Assembly: GCA_937860195.1 (NCBI GenBank)
Contig: CALMBN010000117.1
Coordinates: 1-6,341 of the forward strand
Reading direction: 5' to 3'
Length of the DNA: 6,341 nucleotides
Source: an uncultured Novosphingobium sp.
Lineage (GTDB): Bacteria; Pseudomonadota; Alphaproteobacteria; Sphingomonadales; Sphingomonadaceae
Shown: positions 6,331 to 6,341 of the stretch, in pieces
Position numbering within the stretch: position 1 is the first letter of the stretch
How the letters are laid out: each line of letters opens with the position of its first letter
The notes under the pieces: model-generated
Seen by the model: only the letters and a program-made list of their open reading frames with translations
Database searches by the model: none
What the model was told of the DNA's origin: nothing
Translations under genes and position numbers: made by a program

Positions 6331-6341
6331 TACGACGATGT

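Noticed and set aside
1..6341. CRISPR array, insertion sequence, tRNA or rRNA
   Set aside because: I saw no regularly spaced repeats, transposase motifs, terminal inverted repeats, tRNA cloverleaf or rRNA sequence anywhere in the window.

Overview
The window is about 6.3 kb of high-GC DNA that reads as alphaproteobacterial, most likely from the Sphingomonadales (Sphingomonas, Novosphingobium or Erythrobacter type). This rests on three things: strongly GC-biased third codon positions, a fused CysN-CysC enzyme followed directly by CysQ, and a glutathione S-transferase resembling the LigE beta-etherases known from sphingomonads. The taxonomic call is inference; there is no rRNA or marker gene to confirm it.

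Layout: all genes left of about 5.34 kb lie on the minus strand, and one gene on the right lies on the plus strand. In transcription order the minus strand carries cysD (5344-4439), cysNC (4439-2511) and cysQ (2514-1777), tightly coupled by TGATG and ATGA overlaps. After a 123-bp gap comes a ROK-family sugar kinase resembling fructokinases (1653-754). After a 316-bp gap without a convincing gene comes a small DUF1330 protein (437-150). A reading frame then runs off the left edge and may be the 5' end of another gene. From a 122-bp divergent promoter region (5345-5466), the LigE-like glutathione S-transferase gene (5467-6294) is transcribed on the plus strand. Two bases after its stop lies a perfect 11-bp GC-rich stem-loop, and a shorter degenerate relative of it sits in the cysQ-kinase gap.

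Function: CysD and the CysN part of CysNC form ATP sulfurylase, which activates sulfate to APS. The CysC part phosphorylates APS to PAPS. CysQ hydrolyses the PAP left when PAPS is used. The window therefore holds the activation and PAP-recycling arms of sulfate assimilation. The reductases (CysH, CysI/J) and the transporter are not here. The glutathione-dependent enzyme next door is only indirectly linked, since glutathione is made from cysteine. The sugar kinase and the DUF1330 protein have no obvious link to sulfur.

I found no mobile element, CRISPR array, tRNA or rRNA, and no convincing undescribed system. The points most worth a second look are the LigE-like enzyme, the paired GC-rich hairpins, and the left-edge frame whose coding-like sequence extends upstream of any standard start codon.
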